Positions 26,926 through 36,157 of a DNA stretch of 64,000 nt are shown one piece after another. The notes beneath the pieces were generated by a model. It was given only the letters and a program-made list of their open reading frames with translations. It was not told where the DNA came from and searched no databases. The translations under genes were made by a program, and so were the position numbers. This DNA is from an uncultured Sulfitobacter sp. (GTDB lineage Bacteria > Pseudomonadota > Alphaproteobacteria > Rhodobacterales > Rhodobacteraceae), in contig NZ_CANMFS010000005.1 in NCBI RefSeq assembly GCF_947497275.1, positions 186,001 to 250,000 on the forward strand. Direction: 5' to 3'. The number at the start of each line of letters is the position of its first letter. Positions within the stretch are counted from its first letter, which is position 1.

Positions 26926-28461
26926 ATGATGCCGGCGCCAAGTAATGATCTGACGGAACACTTCCGACCTGAGTTTGATTTCCCAACGCTGTTTCCTGAG
27001 ATCCCAGCCGATATCGAGGATTGGGATACAAGCTCGGTAACATTGATGAACTATACTTTTGCCGGGTATGTCGGCGGCCTCGCTGCCAATCCGTTCAATC
27101 GGGATATTGGCGGTTGGGATACCGGTAGTGTCACCAGCATGACAGGTATGTTTCTTGAAGCGGATCAGTTCAATCAAGACATTGGAGGGTGGGATACAAG
27201 CAATGTAACTAACTTCGGGGCCACGTTTCAAAACGCTGTTTCCTTTGATCAGAACATCGGAGGTTGGGATACCAGTAGCGTTAGGTTTCTAGCAGGCACT
27301 TTTCTGGGGGCCACCTCCTTCGATCAAGACGTTGGAGATTGGAATACCGAGAGTGTGACGGATTTGAGAAGCACGGTCAGAAACGCTTCTGCCTTTAATC
27401 AAGACATTGGAGCGTGGAATACCAGCAACGTTACGACGATGATGGATTTCCTCGTAGGAGCCACTTCCTTTGATCAGAGCCTTGGGAATCAGGACGTTTC
27501 TTCACTGACATCAGCAAGCGGCATGCTGAGCGGTACCAATATGAGCATTGGAAAACTTCGATGCTACTCTTGCTGGGTGGTCCGCACTTGACGTTGGAGA
27601 GGCCCAAATCCCTACTGGTATTTATCTAGGCGCAGTGGGGCTCGTGTATTCAGATATCTGGGCCCTCGAAACGCTCGAAAATGACTACAATTGGCAGATC
27701 TCCGGTGCAACGTACTATCTTGAGGGTGCCGATGGAGATCATGTCCTTGACGGTTCTAGAGATACCTCAGGCGTGACCGTCAGCGGGCTCGTCGGCGATG
27801 ACACCATCATTGGCAGTGGTTTTGACGATGTGCTCTCTGGTGATCAGGGCGAAGACACAATCGAAGGGGGCCTTGGTCGTGACATAATCATTGGCGGCGG
27901 GCAGGATGACTTTCTGTACGGCGGGCAGATTGATGGGGAGACCGCATTTTTGGCGGTAATGGCAATGATTTCATACACGGCGGCCACGGAAACGACGAGC
28001 TGCGCGGTGATGCTGCGTCGGACACATTGATCGGCGGGCAGGGCGCGGATTCTTTGTACGGTGGGGAGGGTGCTGACGTAATTACGGGATCAGGGCTGAG
28101 TGACTTGATCTTTGGCGTTTACGGTGATGATTTCATTAATGGTGGGTTCGGGTCTGATCGCGTAAACGGTGGCTTGGGCGCAGATCAGTTTTTCCATACC
28201 GGTGTTGCGGGGCATGGCTCTGACTGGATTCAGGACTACTCAGCAGCGCAGGGGGATGTCTTGCAATTCGGCGGAACGGCAAGCGCCGATCAGTTTCAGA
28301 TCAAATTCGGGGACACGCAGAATGCCGGTGCCGCTGGCATCGCGGAGGCGTTTGTCATCTATCGCCCCACAGGCCAGACCCTCTGGGCGCTGGTGGATGG
28401 GCAGGAGCAGGCAGAGATTAACCTGTGGATTCAGGGTGCAACGTTTGATGTGCTCGCGTGA
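26926..28461 (+). pseudogene. BspA/DUF285-repeat RTX secreted protein, interrupted by two compensating frameshifts
   Basis: Three overlapping frames together encode one protein. Residues 1-210 hold seven 25-residue DUF285/BspA units with the core FNQDIGGWDTSNVT; then comes the usual linker ENFDATLAGWSALDVG, then RTX nonapeptides (GGxGxDxL) and the roseobacter C-terminal cap GHGSDWIQDYSAAQGDVL. The first shift is an extra base at 27550-27551 (GG); the second is a missing base in GGGG at 27935-27938, after which the original frame resumes to the stop. Such proteins leave by type I secretion and need no signal peptide. The AAAAGG site favours 26926 over 26911. Either it is broken or the sequence has two errors. 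Confidence 0.75.
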
Positions 28462-28531
28462 GGTAAAACGCTGAAGAAATGTTTTTCACCGCAAAAAATT
28501 GAGATTTATCCGGGAAATCCGACCATCCCGG

Positions 28532-29401
28532 CTAGAACCATTGTCCCGGCTCCATCAGGCCCAGATCAAGCAACTGCCGGGAGTGCCATTCGAACGGTGC
28601 GGAGTTATGCCATCTGAACGTGTCGATTTCGTATTTACTACCCGGATTGCTTTTCAGGGCCTTGGCCGTTCGGAACGAGCAGATCGTCGCGGTGATGTTG
28701 TGGTGCCACGGGCAGGCGTAGGTATTGTATTCTTCGTCCGAGAACGTGTGGTCCTCGCGCAGGCGCAGACCTCGCTTGGCGCGGAAAAGCGAGATACGGT
28801 CGATCTTGCGACGGGCGGGGGGCACGTGTTCTTCGTAGCGCCAGCGCAGGCCCCCGAAGAAATCAAGCTGGCGCTCCTTGGGGTGGCCGTGGTTGAGCAC
28901 ATCGGGGCGGGCCAACGCGTAATAGCCCGAGCGGTCGAGATGTGCGGCGTCCAGGGATACCGCCTTGGGATACCTGTCGAGATCGTCGGCGTAGAGATCC
29001 ACGATGTAGGTCAGCATCGCATCGCGCCGCTCTTCGGTATGAAAGGCGAGCATTTCGGTGACAGAGCGCGTTTCGCAGAACGGGAAAAAGAAGTATTCCG
29101 CGTTATAGCAATAATAGATCCACTGGCCCGGTGCCGCGTCGATCACGGCATTCACCGCGACTTGCGCCGCGTCGATGGTGGCGGTGTCAAAGTCGATGCG
29201 GTGCACGGTTTCCTGCAGATCGCGCGGCAGGTCGAAGACATCGGGCATCAGCGCCAACACCTGAAGAAACCCTGATTGCAGGTGGTGGCGCAGGGTGGTG
29301 TCCACCTCCACATCGTCCTCGACGATAACGATGGCGATCGGCCCCATGGACAGCGCCCCGGCGTTCTGTGCGATAAAGCTTTCAAGCGAGGTATGGCGCA
29401 T
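28532..29401 (-). CDS. Glycosyltransferase-like protein of unknown function
   Basis: The 289-residue product begins MRHTSLESFIAQN. It then has a Rossmann-like opening GPIAIVIVEDDVEVDTTLRHHL and later SGYYALARPDVLNHGHPKE, a pattern reminiscent of GT-A type transferases annotated as glycosyltransferase family 2-like in roseobacters. I cannot see an unambiguous DxD catalytic site, so the activity is uncertain. The ATG at 29401 has an AGGAT site at proper distance; the ATG at 29413 has none. It is divergent from miaB. Confidence 0.55.
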   Translation of the reverse strand: MRHTSLESFIAQNAGALSMGPIAIVIVEDDVEVDTTLRHHLQSGFLQVLALMPDVFDLPRDLQETVHRIDFDTATIDAAQVAVNAVIDAAPGQWIYYCYNAEYFFFPFCETRSVTEMLAFHTEERRDAMLTYIVDLYADDLDRYPKAVSLDAAHLDRSGYYALARPDVLNHGHPKERQLDFFGGLRWRYEEHVPPARRKIDRISLFRAKRGLRLREDHTFSDEEYNTYACPWHHNITATICSFRTAKALKSNPGSKYEIDTFRWHNSAPFEWHSRQLLDLGLMEPGQWF

Positions 29402-29522
29402 GGGATCCTGCATCGGTTGAGTTATCCGCAGAATCGGTTAAATCGCCGTGCATTGCAAGATGGTGCGCGCGCTGATAGCTGCCGCCTCATCCCCTTTACC
29501 CGATCCGTTTGTGAGACGCCCC

Positions 29523-30836
29523 ATGTCCGAGACCAAGACCGACGCCCCGAAAAAGCTGTTTATAAAGACTTACGGCTGTCAGATGAACGTCTATGACAGC
29601 GAGCGGATGGCCGAGAGCCTTGACGGGTATGTGCAGACGGACCGCGCTGAAGACGCGGATATGATCCTGCTGAACACATGCCACATCCGCGAGAAAGCCG
29701 CCGAAAAGGTATATTCGGAGCTGGGGCGGTTGAAACCGCTGAAAGAACTGAAGCCTGATCTCAAAATCGGCGTGACCGGATGTGTCGCACAGGCGGAAGG
29801 GGCCGAGATCATGCGCCGCCAGCCTGCCGTCGATCTGGTGGTCGGACCGCAAAGCTATCATCGGCTGCCGCAGATGGAGGCGCAGGTGCGCGCCGGTAAG
29901 CCGGCGCTGGATACGGACTTTCCCGAAGAGGATAAGTTCGCCCACCTCAAGGGACGCAGCACCGCACGACGCGCCCCTGCGGCGTTCTTGACGGTGCAGG
30001 AAGGCTGCGACAAGTTCTGTGCGTTTTGCGTCGTACCCTATACCCGGGGTGCCGAAGTGTCCCGGCCCGCCGAGCGCGTCGTGCGGGAGGCGCAGGATCT
30101 GGTGGAGCGCGGGGTGCGTGAAGTCACGCTTCTGGGCCAGAACGTCAACGCGTATCACGGCGGCATGACGCTGGCGCAGTTGATCCGCGCGCTGGCAAAG
30201 GTCGACGGGCTGGAGCGGATCCGCTATACCACCTCGCATCCCAACGACATGGACGACGACCTGATCGCGGCGCACGCGGATACGGACAAGCTGATGCCGT
30301 ATCTGCACCTGCCGGTGCAGAGCGGCTCCGACAGGATGTTGAAGCGGATGAACCGTAGCCACACCGCCGAAAGCTATCTGCGCCTGATCGAGCGGATCCG
30401 CGACGTGCGCCCCGACATCATGATGTCGGGCGATTTCATCGTCGGCTTTCCCGAAGAGACCGAGGCCGATTTCCAGGCGACGCTCGATCTGGTCGAAGAG
30501 GTCAACTACGGCTACGCCTACAGCTTCAAATACTCCACCCGTCCCGGCACACCGGCGGCGGAGCGCGCCCAGGTAGACGCGGGTGAAGCCGACGAGAGAT
30601 TGCAGCGGTTGCAGGCGCTGATCACCCGCCAACAGCGCGCCATCCAGGAAAGCATGGTCGGACGTGATCTGTCGGTGCTGGTCGAGAAGGCGGGCCGTGA
30701 AGCGGGTCAGATGCTGGGCAAGTCCGAATATTTGCACGCGGTCCACATAGACGACGCACGCGCACAGGTCGGGGATGTGGTACCGGTTCGGATCACCCGC
30801 GCGATGACCAACTCTCTGACCGCTGTCGAGATGTGA
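29523..30836 (+). CDS. miaB: tRNA-2-methylthio-N6-dimethylallyladenosine synthase
   Basis: The 437-residue radical-SAM methylthiotransferase has the N-terminal UPF0004 cluster cysteines ([27 protein letters not shown]), the radical-SAM motif CDKFCAFC near residue 160, and a C-terminal TRAM domain. It adds the methylthio group to i6A37 of tRNAs reading UNN codons. The start at 29523 gives the family terminus; the frame to 29448 adds 25 unrelated residues. Confidence 0.95.
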   Translation: MSETKTDAPKKLFIKTYGCQMNVYDSERMAESLDGYVQTDRAEDADMILLNTCHIREKAAEKVYSELGRLKPLKELKPDLKIGVTGCVAQAEGAEIMRRQPAVDLVVGPQSYHRLPQMEAQVRAGKPALDTDFPEEDKFAHLKGRSTARRAPAAFLTVQEGCDKFCAFCVVPYTRGAEVSRPAERVVREAQDLVERGVREVTLLGQNVNAYHGGMTLAQLIRALAKVDGLERIRYTTSHPNDMDDDLIAAHADTDKLMPYLHLPVQSGSDRMLKRMNRSHTAESYLRLIERIRDVRPDIMMSGDFIVGFPEETEADFQATLDLVEEVNYGYAYSFKYSTRPGTPAAERAQVDAGEADERLQRLQALITRQQRAIQESMVGRDLSVLVEKAGREAGQMLGKSEYLHAVHIDDARAQVGDVVPVRITRAMTNSLTAVEM

Positions 30837-31054
30837 CACCCCATACGGGAATATTGCGTTGAAGGGTGCGATCCGCGAGCGAAGGCCGTGACAAACCAAC
30901 CGGAATTGGGGGCTTTCGCAAGTTCAGGCACAATATCTGGCACATTGTACTTCCCTCAGCGTAAAGATTTGCTTAACCTGATGAAATGTGGAGGATGTGC
31001 GGGCGCTTGCGGGCGGCAGAGCATCCCCGGCGGAACAAGGTAAGGAAAAGAGCT

Positions 31055-31630
31055 GTGCCAAACACACTTTTGAAAGCAGCGCGCGGAGCGGCAGGGGCCG
31101 CGATGATCGCGGTGCTGGCGCTTCAGGGAACGGTCGCCGACGCCCAGACCAAATCGCAGCGCGACCGCGACGGCGGCCAGTACATTCCAACCGTATGGGT
31201 CGATCCGGACGGATGCGAGCACTGGGTCATGGATGACGGTGTCGAGGGATACATGACTCCGCACACCAACCGTCAGGGTATTCCGGTCTGCCGTCGGGGG
31301 AACGTCTGCGGGGTGATGCAAAGCGACCAGTTCTTCGCCACCAACAGCGCGCGCATTTCGAAGTCGGGTCAGGGGCGGCTGCGCGAGTTCTTTCAGCAGG
31401 CGAGCGCCACAAGCTATATCATCACCGGTCATACAGACAGCCGCGCGTCGGATGCCTATAACATGCGTCTTTCGCTGAACCGTGCAAATTCGGTGGCCCG
31501 CGTGGCGCAATCGTCCGGTGCGCGCATTGCGGATGTACGCGGATATGGCGAGCGTCAGCCCGCTGCCTCCAACGGCACGGCCTCAGGCATGGCGAAGAAC
31601 CGTCGCGTCGAAATCATCTGTATTCGTTAA
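31055..31630 (+). CDS. OmpA-family protein with an N-terminal WVDPxGC module
   Basis: The 191-residue protein is exported (signal ending GTVADAQ). A short module with WVDPDGCEHWVMDDGVEGY near residues 44-62 and a second Cys 14 residues on precedes an OmpA-type peptidoglycan-binding domain (about residues 85-190, FFATNSARISKSGQ, ITGHTDSRASDAYN, RGYGERQP, NRRVEI). It should tether the outer membrane or periplasmic partners to murein. A GTG start at 31055 follows AAGGAAAAG and fits the signal peptide; the ATG at 30986 does not. The next gene carries the same module. Confidence 0.78.
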   Translation: MPNTLLKAARGAAGAAMIAVLALQGTVADAQTKSQRDRDGGQYIPTVWVDPDGCEHWVMDDGVEGYMTPHTNRQGIPVCRRGNVCGVMQSDQFFATNSARISKSGQGRLREFFQQASATSYIITGHTDSRASDAYNMRLSLNRANSVARVAQSSGARIADVRGYGERQPAASNGTASGMAKNRRVEIICIR

Positions 31631-31642
31631 GGATCCCGAGAC

Positions 31643-31963
31643 ATGAAAATCACCAAAATCGTGGCGCTTGTGAGTTTGGGGTCTTTTCTGGCCGCCTGCG
31701 AGGACGCGCAATTCGTCAAGAACGGGCCTGATAAGACGATGGACCGCGGCGTCGACGCCAAACACCTCAGCCAGCTTGAGGCCGGTATCTGGGTCGATCC
31801 GAACGGATGCGATCACTGGATCATTGATGATGGCGTCGAAGGCTATCTGTCGGCGCGTCTGGATAAATATGGCAAACCCGTGTGCTCTGGCGTTGCGCCA
31901 CCGACGCAGACCGTCGGCGACTTCAAGAAAGGGTCGACAAGCCTTATCGGGGATCCGATCTGA
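31643..31963 (+). CDS. Small lipoprotein sharing the WVDPxGC module
   Basis: The 106-residue product has a lipobox LAAC with the lipid-attachment Cys at residue 19. The mature part carries IWVDPNGCDHWIIDDGVEGY near residues 49-68, then a Cys after GKPV, the same module as in the preceding OmpA-family protein. The gene starts 13 bases after that one and shares its terminator, so both are one operon. The function is unknown; the shared module and locus suggest a joint envelope role. Confidence 0.75.
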   Translation: MKITKIVALVSLGSFLAACEDAQFVKNGPDKTMDRGVDAKHLSQLEAGIWVDPNGCDHWIIDDGVEGYLSARLDKYGKPVCSGVAPPTQTVGDFKKGSTSLIGDPI

Positions 31964-31991
31964 TCTTGACCCAGGTGCACGACATCGACAA

Positions 31992-32030
31992 GGGGCCGTG
32001 GTGCAATGCATCGCGGCCCTTTTTGTTTTT
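31992..32030 (+). terminator. Terminator of the OmpA/lipoprotein operon
   Basis: A GGGGCCG stem at 31992-31998 pairs with CGGCCCT at 32014-32020 and is followed by a long T-rich run. It lies about 30 bases after the lipoprotein stop. Confidence 0.75.
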
Positions 32031-32103
32031 TCTCCCCCAGTCACTGGTATTGACGGGGCCGCAGCCTTATCTCACGCATTCAGCTGCCTAGAAGGAGCCG
32101 CTC

Positions 32104-33132
32104 TTGCCCTCGAACGATATTGCCACAGCGAACGACACCGCAGCGCCCGGTCAAGTGCTTGATCTGCCGGACAACCGGCTCTTGATCGATCTGTGCGGAC
32201 CATTCGATCAACATCTGGCCGCCATCGAAAAGGCGCTTGAGGTGCAGATTATCCGGCGGGGCAATCAGTTGAGCCTGCACGGCGATGCTTCCGCAGTGGA
32301 GCGGGCGGCGGCGATCCTCAACGCGCTCTACGCGCGGCTGGAAAGCGGGCGCAGCGTGTCTCCGGCGGATGTGGATATGGTCCTGCGGATGGGTAACTCC
32401 GCTGCTGGCACAGGGGTGCGGACGGGAGACCAGATCGAAATGCCGATTCCACAGGGGATCGAGATCCAGACCCGCAAAAAACGCGTCGAGCCGCGCACGA
32501 ATGCACAAAAGGCCTATGTCCAATCGCTGTTCGAGAATGAATTGGCGTTCGGTATCGGGCCTGCGGGCACCGGCAAGACCTATCTTGCCGTCGCCGTCGG
32601 CGTGTCGATGTTCCTGTCGGGCAAGGTGGACAAGATTATTCTCAGCCGCCCGGCCGTCGAGGCGGGAGAAAAGTTGGGCTTTCTGCCCGGCACGCAGGAT
32701 GAGAAGGTCGACCCCTACATGCAGCCGCTCTACGATGCGCTGAATGATTTTCTGCCGGGCAAGCAGCTGGCCAAGCTGCGCGAGGAAAAAACGATCGAGA
32801 TCGCACCGCTGGCGTTCATGCGCGGGCGCACTCTGAGCAATGCCTTCGTTGTGCTGGACGAGGCGCAGAACGCGACGACGATGCAGATGAAGATGTTTCT
32901 GACCCGTCTGGGCGAGGGATCGCGGATGGTGATCACCGGCGACCGCACACAGATCGACCTGCCGCGCGGGCAGGCGTCGGGTCTGGCGGATGCAGAGCGT
33001 CTTTTGAAATCCATTCCCAAGATCAGCTTCAATTACTTCACATCGAAAGATGTGGTGCGCCACCCGCTTGTCGCCGCGATCATCGAGGCCTACGAGGCCG
33101 AGGCCGAACGCACGCAGCACCGCAACGGTTGA
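32104..33132 (+). CDS. phoH: PhoH-family ATPase
   Basis: The 342-residue protein has an N-terminal KH-like region and a P-loop ATPase core with Walker A GPAGTGKTYLA near residue 152 and Walker B AFVVLDEAQN near residue 258. It is cytoplasmic and usually linked to ybeY in ribosome/RNA quality control. The start is a TTG at 32104, supported by AGAAGGAG nine bases upstream. It begins a phoH-ybeY-corC-lnt series. Confidence 0.92.
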   Translation: MPSNDIATANDTAAPGQVLDLPDNRLLIDLCGPFDQHLAAIEKALEVQIIRRGNQLSLHGDASAVERAAAILNALYARLESGRSVSPADVDMVLRMGNSAAGTGVRTGDQIEMPIPQGIEIQTRKKRVEPRTNAQKAYVQSLFENELAFGIGPAGTGKTYLAVAVGVSMFLSGKVDKIILSRPAVEAGEKLGFLPGTQDEKVDPYMQPLYDALNDFLPGKQLAKLREEKTIEIAPLAFMRGRTLSNAFVVLDEAQNATTMQMKMFLTRLGEGSRMVITGDRTQIDLPRGQASGLADAERLLKSIPKISFNYFTSKDVVRHPLVAAIIEAYEAEAERTQHRNG

Positions 33133-33142
33133 GCCGCGCGGC

Positions 33143-33670
33143 ATGGACACCTTGGATATCGTCATCGAATCCGGACCCTGGGACGCAACGCAATTTTCAT
33201 GCGTGGCTGAGCAGGCCGTGAGAGCCGTGCTGTCGCACATAATACTGGACCCGGAAGAGACGGAAATTTCCGTGCTTGCGTGCGACGACGCGCGCATCGC
33301 GGCCCTCAATGCAGATTTCAGGGGCAAGGCCGTGCCTACAAATGTGCTCAGCTGGCCCGCACAGATTCTCTCGCGCCCCGGCAGCGGTGCCGCACCGGGC
33401 ACACCCGCGCGCGGCTTCGACGGTTTGATCGAACTGGGCGACATCGCGCTGAGCTTCGACACCTGCGCGCGCGAGGCGGATCTTGCCGGCAAACCGATGG
33501 ATGACCATCTGACCCATCTGATCGTACACGGCGTACTGCATCTTCTGGGCTACGATCATGTAGATGACGGCGATGCGGCGCTTATGGAGAAGATCGAGGT
33601 CGAAATCCTTGGCAATTTGGGCTTGGATGACCCATACACTACCACTCAGACGACCACAGGCGCACAATAG
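33143..33670 (+). CDS. ybeY: Endoribonuclease YbeY
   Basis: The 175-residue metalloprotein has the zinc-binding HGVLHLLGYDH near residue 132, the signature of the UPF0054/YbeY family. It works in 16S rRNA maturation and ribosome quality control. The ATG at 33143 (MDTLDIVIES) follows the phoH stop by 10 bases; the frame to 33050 overlaps phoH. Confidence 0.94.
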   Translation: MDTLDIVIESGPWDATQFSCVAEQAVRAVLSHIILDPEETEISVLACDDARIAALNADFRGKAVPTNVLSWPAQILSRPGSGAAPGTPARGFDGLIELGDIALSFDTCAREADLAGKPMDDHLTHLIVHGVLHLLGYDHVDDGDAALMEKIEVEILGNLGLDDPYTTTQTTTGAQ

Positions 33671-33696
33671 GCGCGCTCTACATTAGACAGGACCCA

Positions 33697-34593
33697 ATGG
33701 GCGATACAGACGGACCATCTGACGCGGCGCAGAGCGCGCAGTCAAAAACCACCCCCGACACAGAGCAACAGCATGCCGAAGCGGAGCCCGTCAGAAGCGG
33801 TTTTTTCAGCCGCGTCATCGGCGCACTCAGTTCCTCCGAGCCCGAGGAAGAGCCTCAGCAATCCAGCCCCAGCACCGCCGGCATGGGCAACCTGCGCCTC
33901 ATGCGGGTTGACGATGTGATGATTCCCAAGGCGGATATCATCGCGGTTTCCGTTCAGTCGACGATGGACGAACTGGTCAAGGTGTTCAAGGAAAGCGGCA
34001 TGACCCGCCTGCCTGTCTACGACGGCACACTGGATACGCCCGTGGGGATCGCGCATCTCAAGGATCTGGCACTGACCCACGGGTTCAACGGCAAACCAAA
34101 GAATTTCAACCTGCAAGAAATGCTGCGACCGCTGGTTTACGTGCCGCCCAGCATGACGATCGGCGTGTTGCTGACCAAGATGCAGTCCGAGCGACGCCAC
34201 ATGGCACTGGTGATCGACGAATACGGCGGTGTTGACGGTCTGGTGACGATCGAGGATCTGATCGAACAGGTCATCGGCCAGATCGAGGACGAACACGACG
34301 TCGATGAGGGCAAATACTGGTCCGTCGAGAAACCGGGCCAGTATCTGGCGCTGGCCAAGACGCCGCTATCGGATTTCGAAGAGGAAGTCGGCCTGTCACT
34401 TACCGACCACGAAGACGTCGACGAAGAGGAAATCGACACCTTGGGGGGGCTGGTCTTTATGTTGTCGGGTCGGGTGCCCGCGCGCGGCGAGGTCGTGGTA
34501 CATCCCGACGGGCCCGAGTTCGAGGTGATGGACGCGGATCCGCGCCGGATCAAACGTTTGCGGGTCCGGATGAACGGCGCGCAGTCGGGATGA
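33697..34593 (+). CDS. CorC/HlyC-family CBS-domain protein
   Basis: The 298-residue protein has an acidic N-terminal tail, a pair of CBS domains (about residues 65-190, RVDDVMIPKADIIAV and MALVIDEYGGVDGLV) and a C-terminal CorC_HlyC transporter-associated domain. It is soluble and thought to act in divalent cation homeostasis. The end overlaps the lnt start by four bases (ATGA), the usual corC-lnt link. Confidence 0.9.
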   Translation: MGDTDGPSDAAQSAQSKTTPDTEQQHAEAEPVRSGFFSRVIGALSSSEPEEEPQQSSPSTAGMGNLRLMRVDDVMIPKADIIAVSVQSTMDELVKVFKESGMTRLPVYDGTLDTPVGIAHLKDLALTHGFNGKPKNFNLQEMLRPLVYVPPSMTIGVLLTKMQSERRHMALVIDEYGGVDGLVTIEDLIEQVIGQIEDEHDVDEGKYWSVEKPGQYLALAKTPLSDFEEEVGLSLTDHEDVDEEEIDTLGGLVFMLSGRVPARGEVVVHPDGPEFEVMDADPRRIKRLRVRMNGAQSG

Positions 34594-36065
34594 GCCTGTC
34601 GCGACGGCTGCTGCCGGTCGTGCTTGGCGCACTGGCAGCTTTGGGGCAGGCCCCCTTCGATCTGCCGTTGGTGATGATCGCGGCGATGGCCGTGGCCATC
34701 AGCGCAAGTGCCGTGGCGCAGACGGCGTGGCGCGCAGCGGTCTTTGGCTGGTCCTTCGGGTTCGGCTATTTCGCCGTGGCGCTGCACTGGATCGTGTCCC
34801 CGTTCCTGGTCGATGCCGCGCGGCATGGCTGGATGGCTCCCTTCGCGGTGGTTCTTTTGGCCACCGGCATGGCGCTGTTCTGGGGAGCCGCGTTCTGGGG
34901 CGCGCGCAGACTGTCGCCGGGTCACTGGGGATTGCTCCTGTGCTGGCCACTGGCTGAACTGGTGCGCGCGTATATTTTCACGGGATTTCCATGGGCGTCG
35001 CCCGCACAGGCGCTGGTCGGCAGCCTTGCAGGACAGGCGCTGGCGTGGATCGGGCCGCACGGGCTGAACATGGCTGTCGTGGGGGCGGCGGTCGCGATTG
35101 CGGCCCTGGTGGGACTGCGGCGTCTGTGGATTCGCTGGATCTTTGTGGTGCCTGTGTTTGTCGTTGTGCTGTTGCCTCCGCTGGCACCTCCTGCACCGCT
35201 TACGGACAATATGGTGCGGTTGGTACAGCCGAACGCGCCACAGCACCAGAAATGGGATCCGCTGATGATCCCCGTGTTCTACGATCGCCAGCTTGAATAC
35301 ACTGCCGCGCCCGTCGTAGCGGGCCAGCAGGCACCTGACGCTATTCTCTGGCCCGAAACGGCCATTCCATGGAGCCTCGAGCGCGCGGATGGGGTTCTGG
35401 AGGAAATTAGCGCGGCGGCGGGTGGCAAGACCGTCGTGATGGGTGTCCAACGCAGTGACAAGCTTAGCTATTACAATTCGCTCGTCGTTCTGGGGCCGCA
35501 GGGCGACGTCACACAGACCTATGACAAGCACCATCTGGTGCCGTTCGGCGAGTACATCCCGTTCGGGGATCTGGCCGCGCGTTTCGGGATCACCAGCTTT
35601 GCGCCCAGCCTCGGCAACGGCTTTTCCAGCGGTCCGGGGGCGCGTTTGCTGGATCTCGGGCCGCTGGGGCGGGCTTTGCCGCTGATCTGCTACGAGGCGG
35701 TGTTTGCGCAGGATCTCAACGCCGCACCGGCACGCGCGGATTTCATCATCCACGCGACGAACGATGCTTGGTTCGGCACCTACGCCGGTCCGCAACAGCA
35801 TCTGGCGCAATCGCGTATGCGGGCGATTGAGCAGGGATTGCCGGTGGCGCGGGTGGCCAATACCGGAATATCGGCGATGATCGACCCGTGGGGGCGGAGT
35901 GTCACGCAGATCGGGCTGGGGCAGGCGGGCTATGTCGATGCGCTTGTACCAGAGCCGCGGGCAGCAACGTTCTATGGTGTCACCGGCGATTTACCTTTGG
36001 CGCTGATCCTGCTTGCGAGCACCATCGGTGCCGCGCTGTCGCGCCGCATCCGGGGCCGGAAATAG
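34590..36065 (+). CDS. lnt: Apolipoprotein N-acyltransferase
   Basis: The 491-residue membrane protein has a hydrophobic N-terminal half with about six segments, then a nitrilase-like domain with the Glu-Lys-Cys triad in LWPETAIPW, TYDKHHLVPFGEY and PLICYEAVF, and a final C-terminal helix. It transfers an acyl chain to the N terminus of lipoproteins in the inner membrane. It is coupled to corC. Confidence 0.94.
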   Translation: MSLSRRLLPVVLGALAALGQAPFDLPLVMIAAMAVAISASAVAQTAWRAAVFGWSFGFGYFAVALHWIVSPFLVDAARHGWMAPFAVVLLATGMALFWGAAFWGARRLSPGHWGLLLCWPLAELVRAYIFTGFPWASPAQALVGSLAGQALAWIGPHGLNMAVVGAAVAIAALVGLRRLWIRWIFVVPVFVVVLLPPLAPPAPLTDNMVRLVQPNAPQHQKWDPLMIPVFYDRQLEYTAAPVVAGQQAPDAILWPETAIPWSLERADGVLEEISAAAGGKTVVMGVQRSDKLSYYNSLVVLGPQGDVTQTYDKHHLVPFGEYIPFGDLAARFGITSFAPSLGNGFSSGPGARLLDLGPLGRALPLICYEAVFAQDLNAAPARADFIIHATNDAWFGTYAGPQQHLAQSRMRAIEQGLPVARVANTGISAMIDPWGRSVTQIGLGQAGYVDALVPEPRAATFYGVTGDLPLALILLASTIGAALSRRIRGRK

Positions 36066-36102
36066 AGATTGACCTGCCTTGTCTGCGGGCATAGGTCGGT
36101 CG

Positions 36103-36153
36103 GGACGCGTCCCAACGGCTTCCTGACGGGGCGCAAGAATTTCATTGGAGCAC
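36103..36153 (+). promoter_or_regulatory. SAM/SAH riboswitch in the metK leader
   Basis: A seven-base stem (GCGTCCC at 36107-36113 with GGGGCGC at 36128-36134) encloses the conserved AACGGCTTCCTG at 36114-36125. It is followed by ATTGGAGCA at 36144-36152, whose GGAG is the metK ribosome-binding site. These conserved parts and their order match the SAM/SAH class, known almost only upstream of metK in Rhodobacterales. GCTTCC can pair with GGAGC as a pseudoknot that hides the ribosome-binding site when ligand binds, so translation falls when SAM is plentiful. Confidence 0.9.
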
Positions 36154-36157
36154 TCAA

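Noticed and set aside
26990-27530. Regular 75-base repeats that might be read as a CRISPR array
   Set aside because: The repeats are in frame, diverged, and encode BspA/DUF285 units; there are no constant repeats with unique spacers and no cas genes.
29496-30899. A 467-codon minus-strand frame
   Set aside because: It is the antisense of miaB and has no recognisable protein features.
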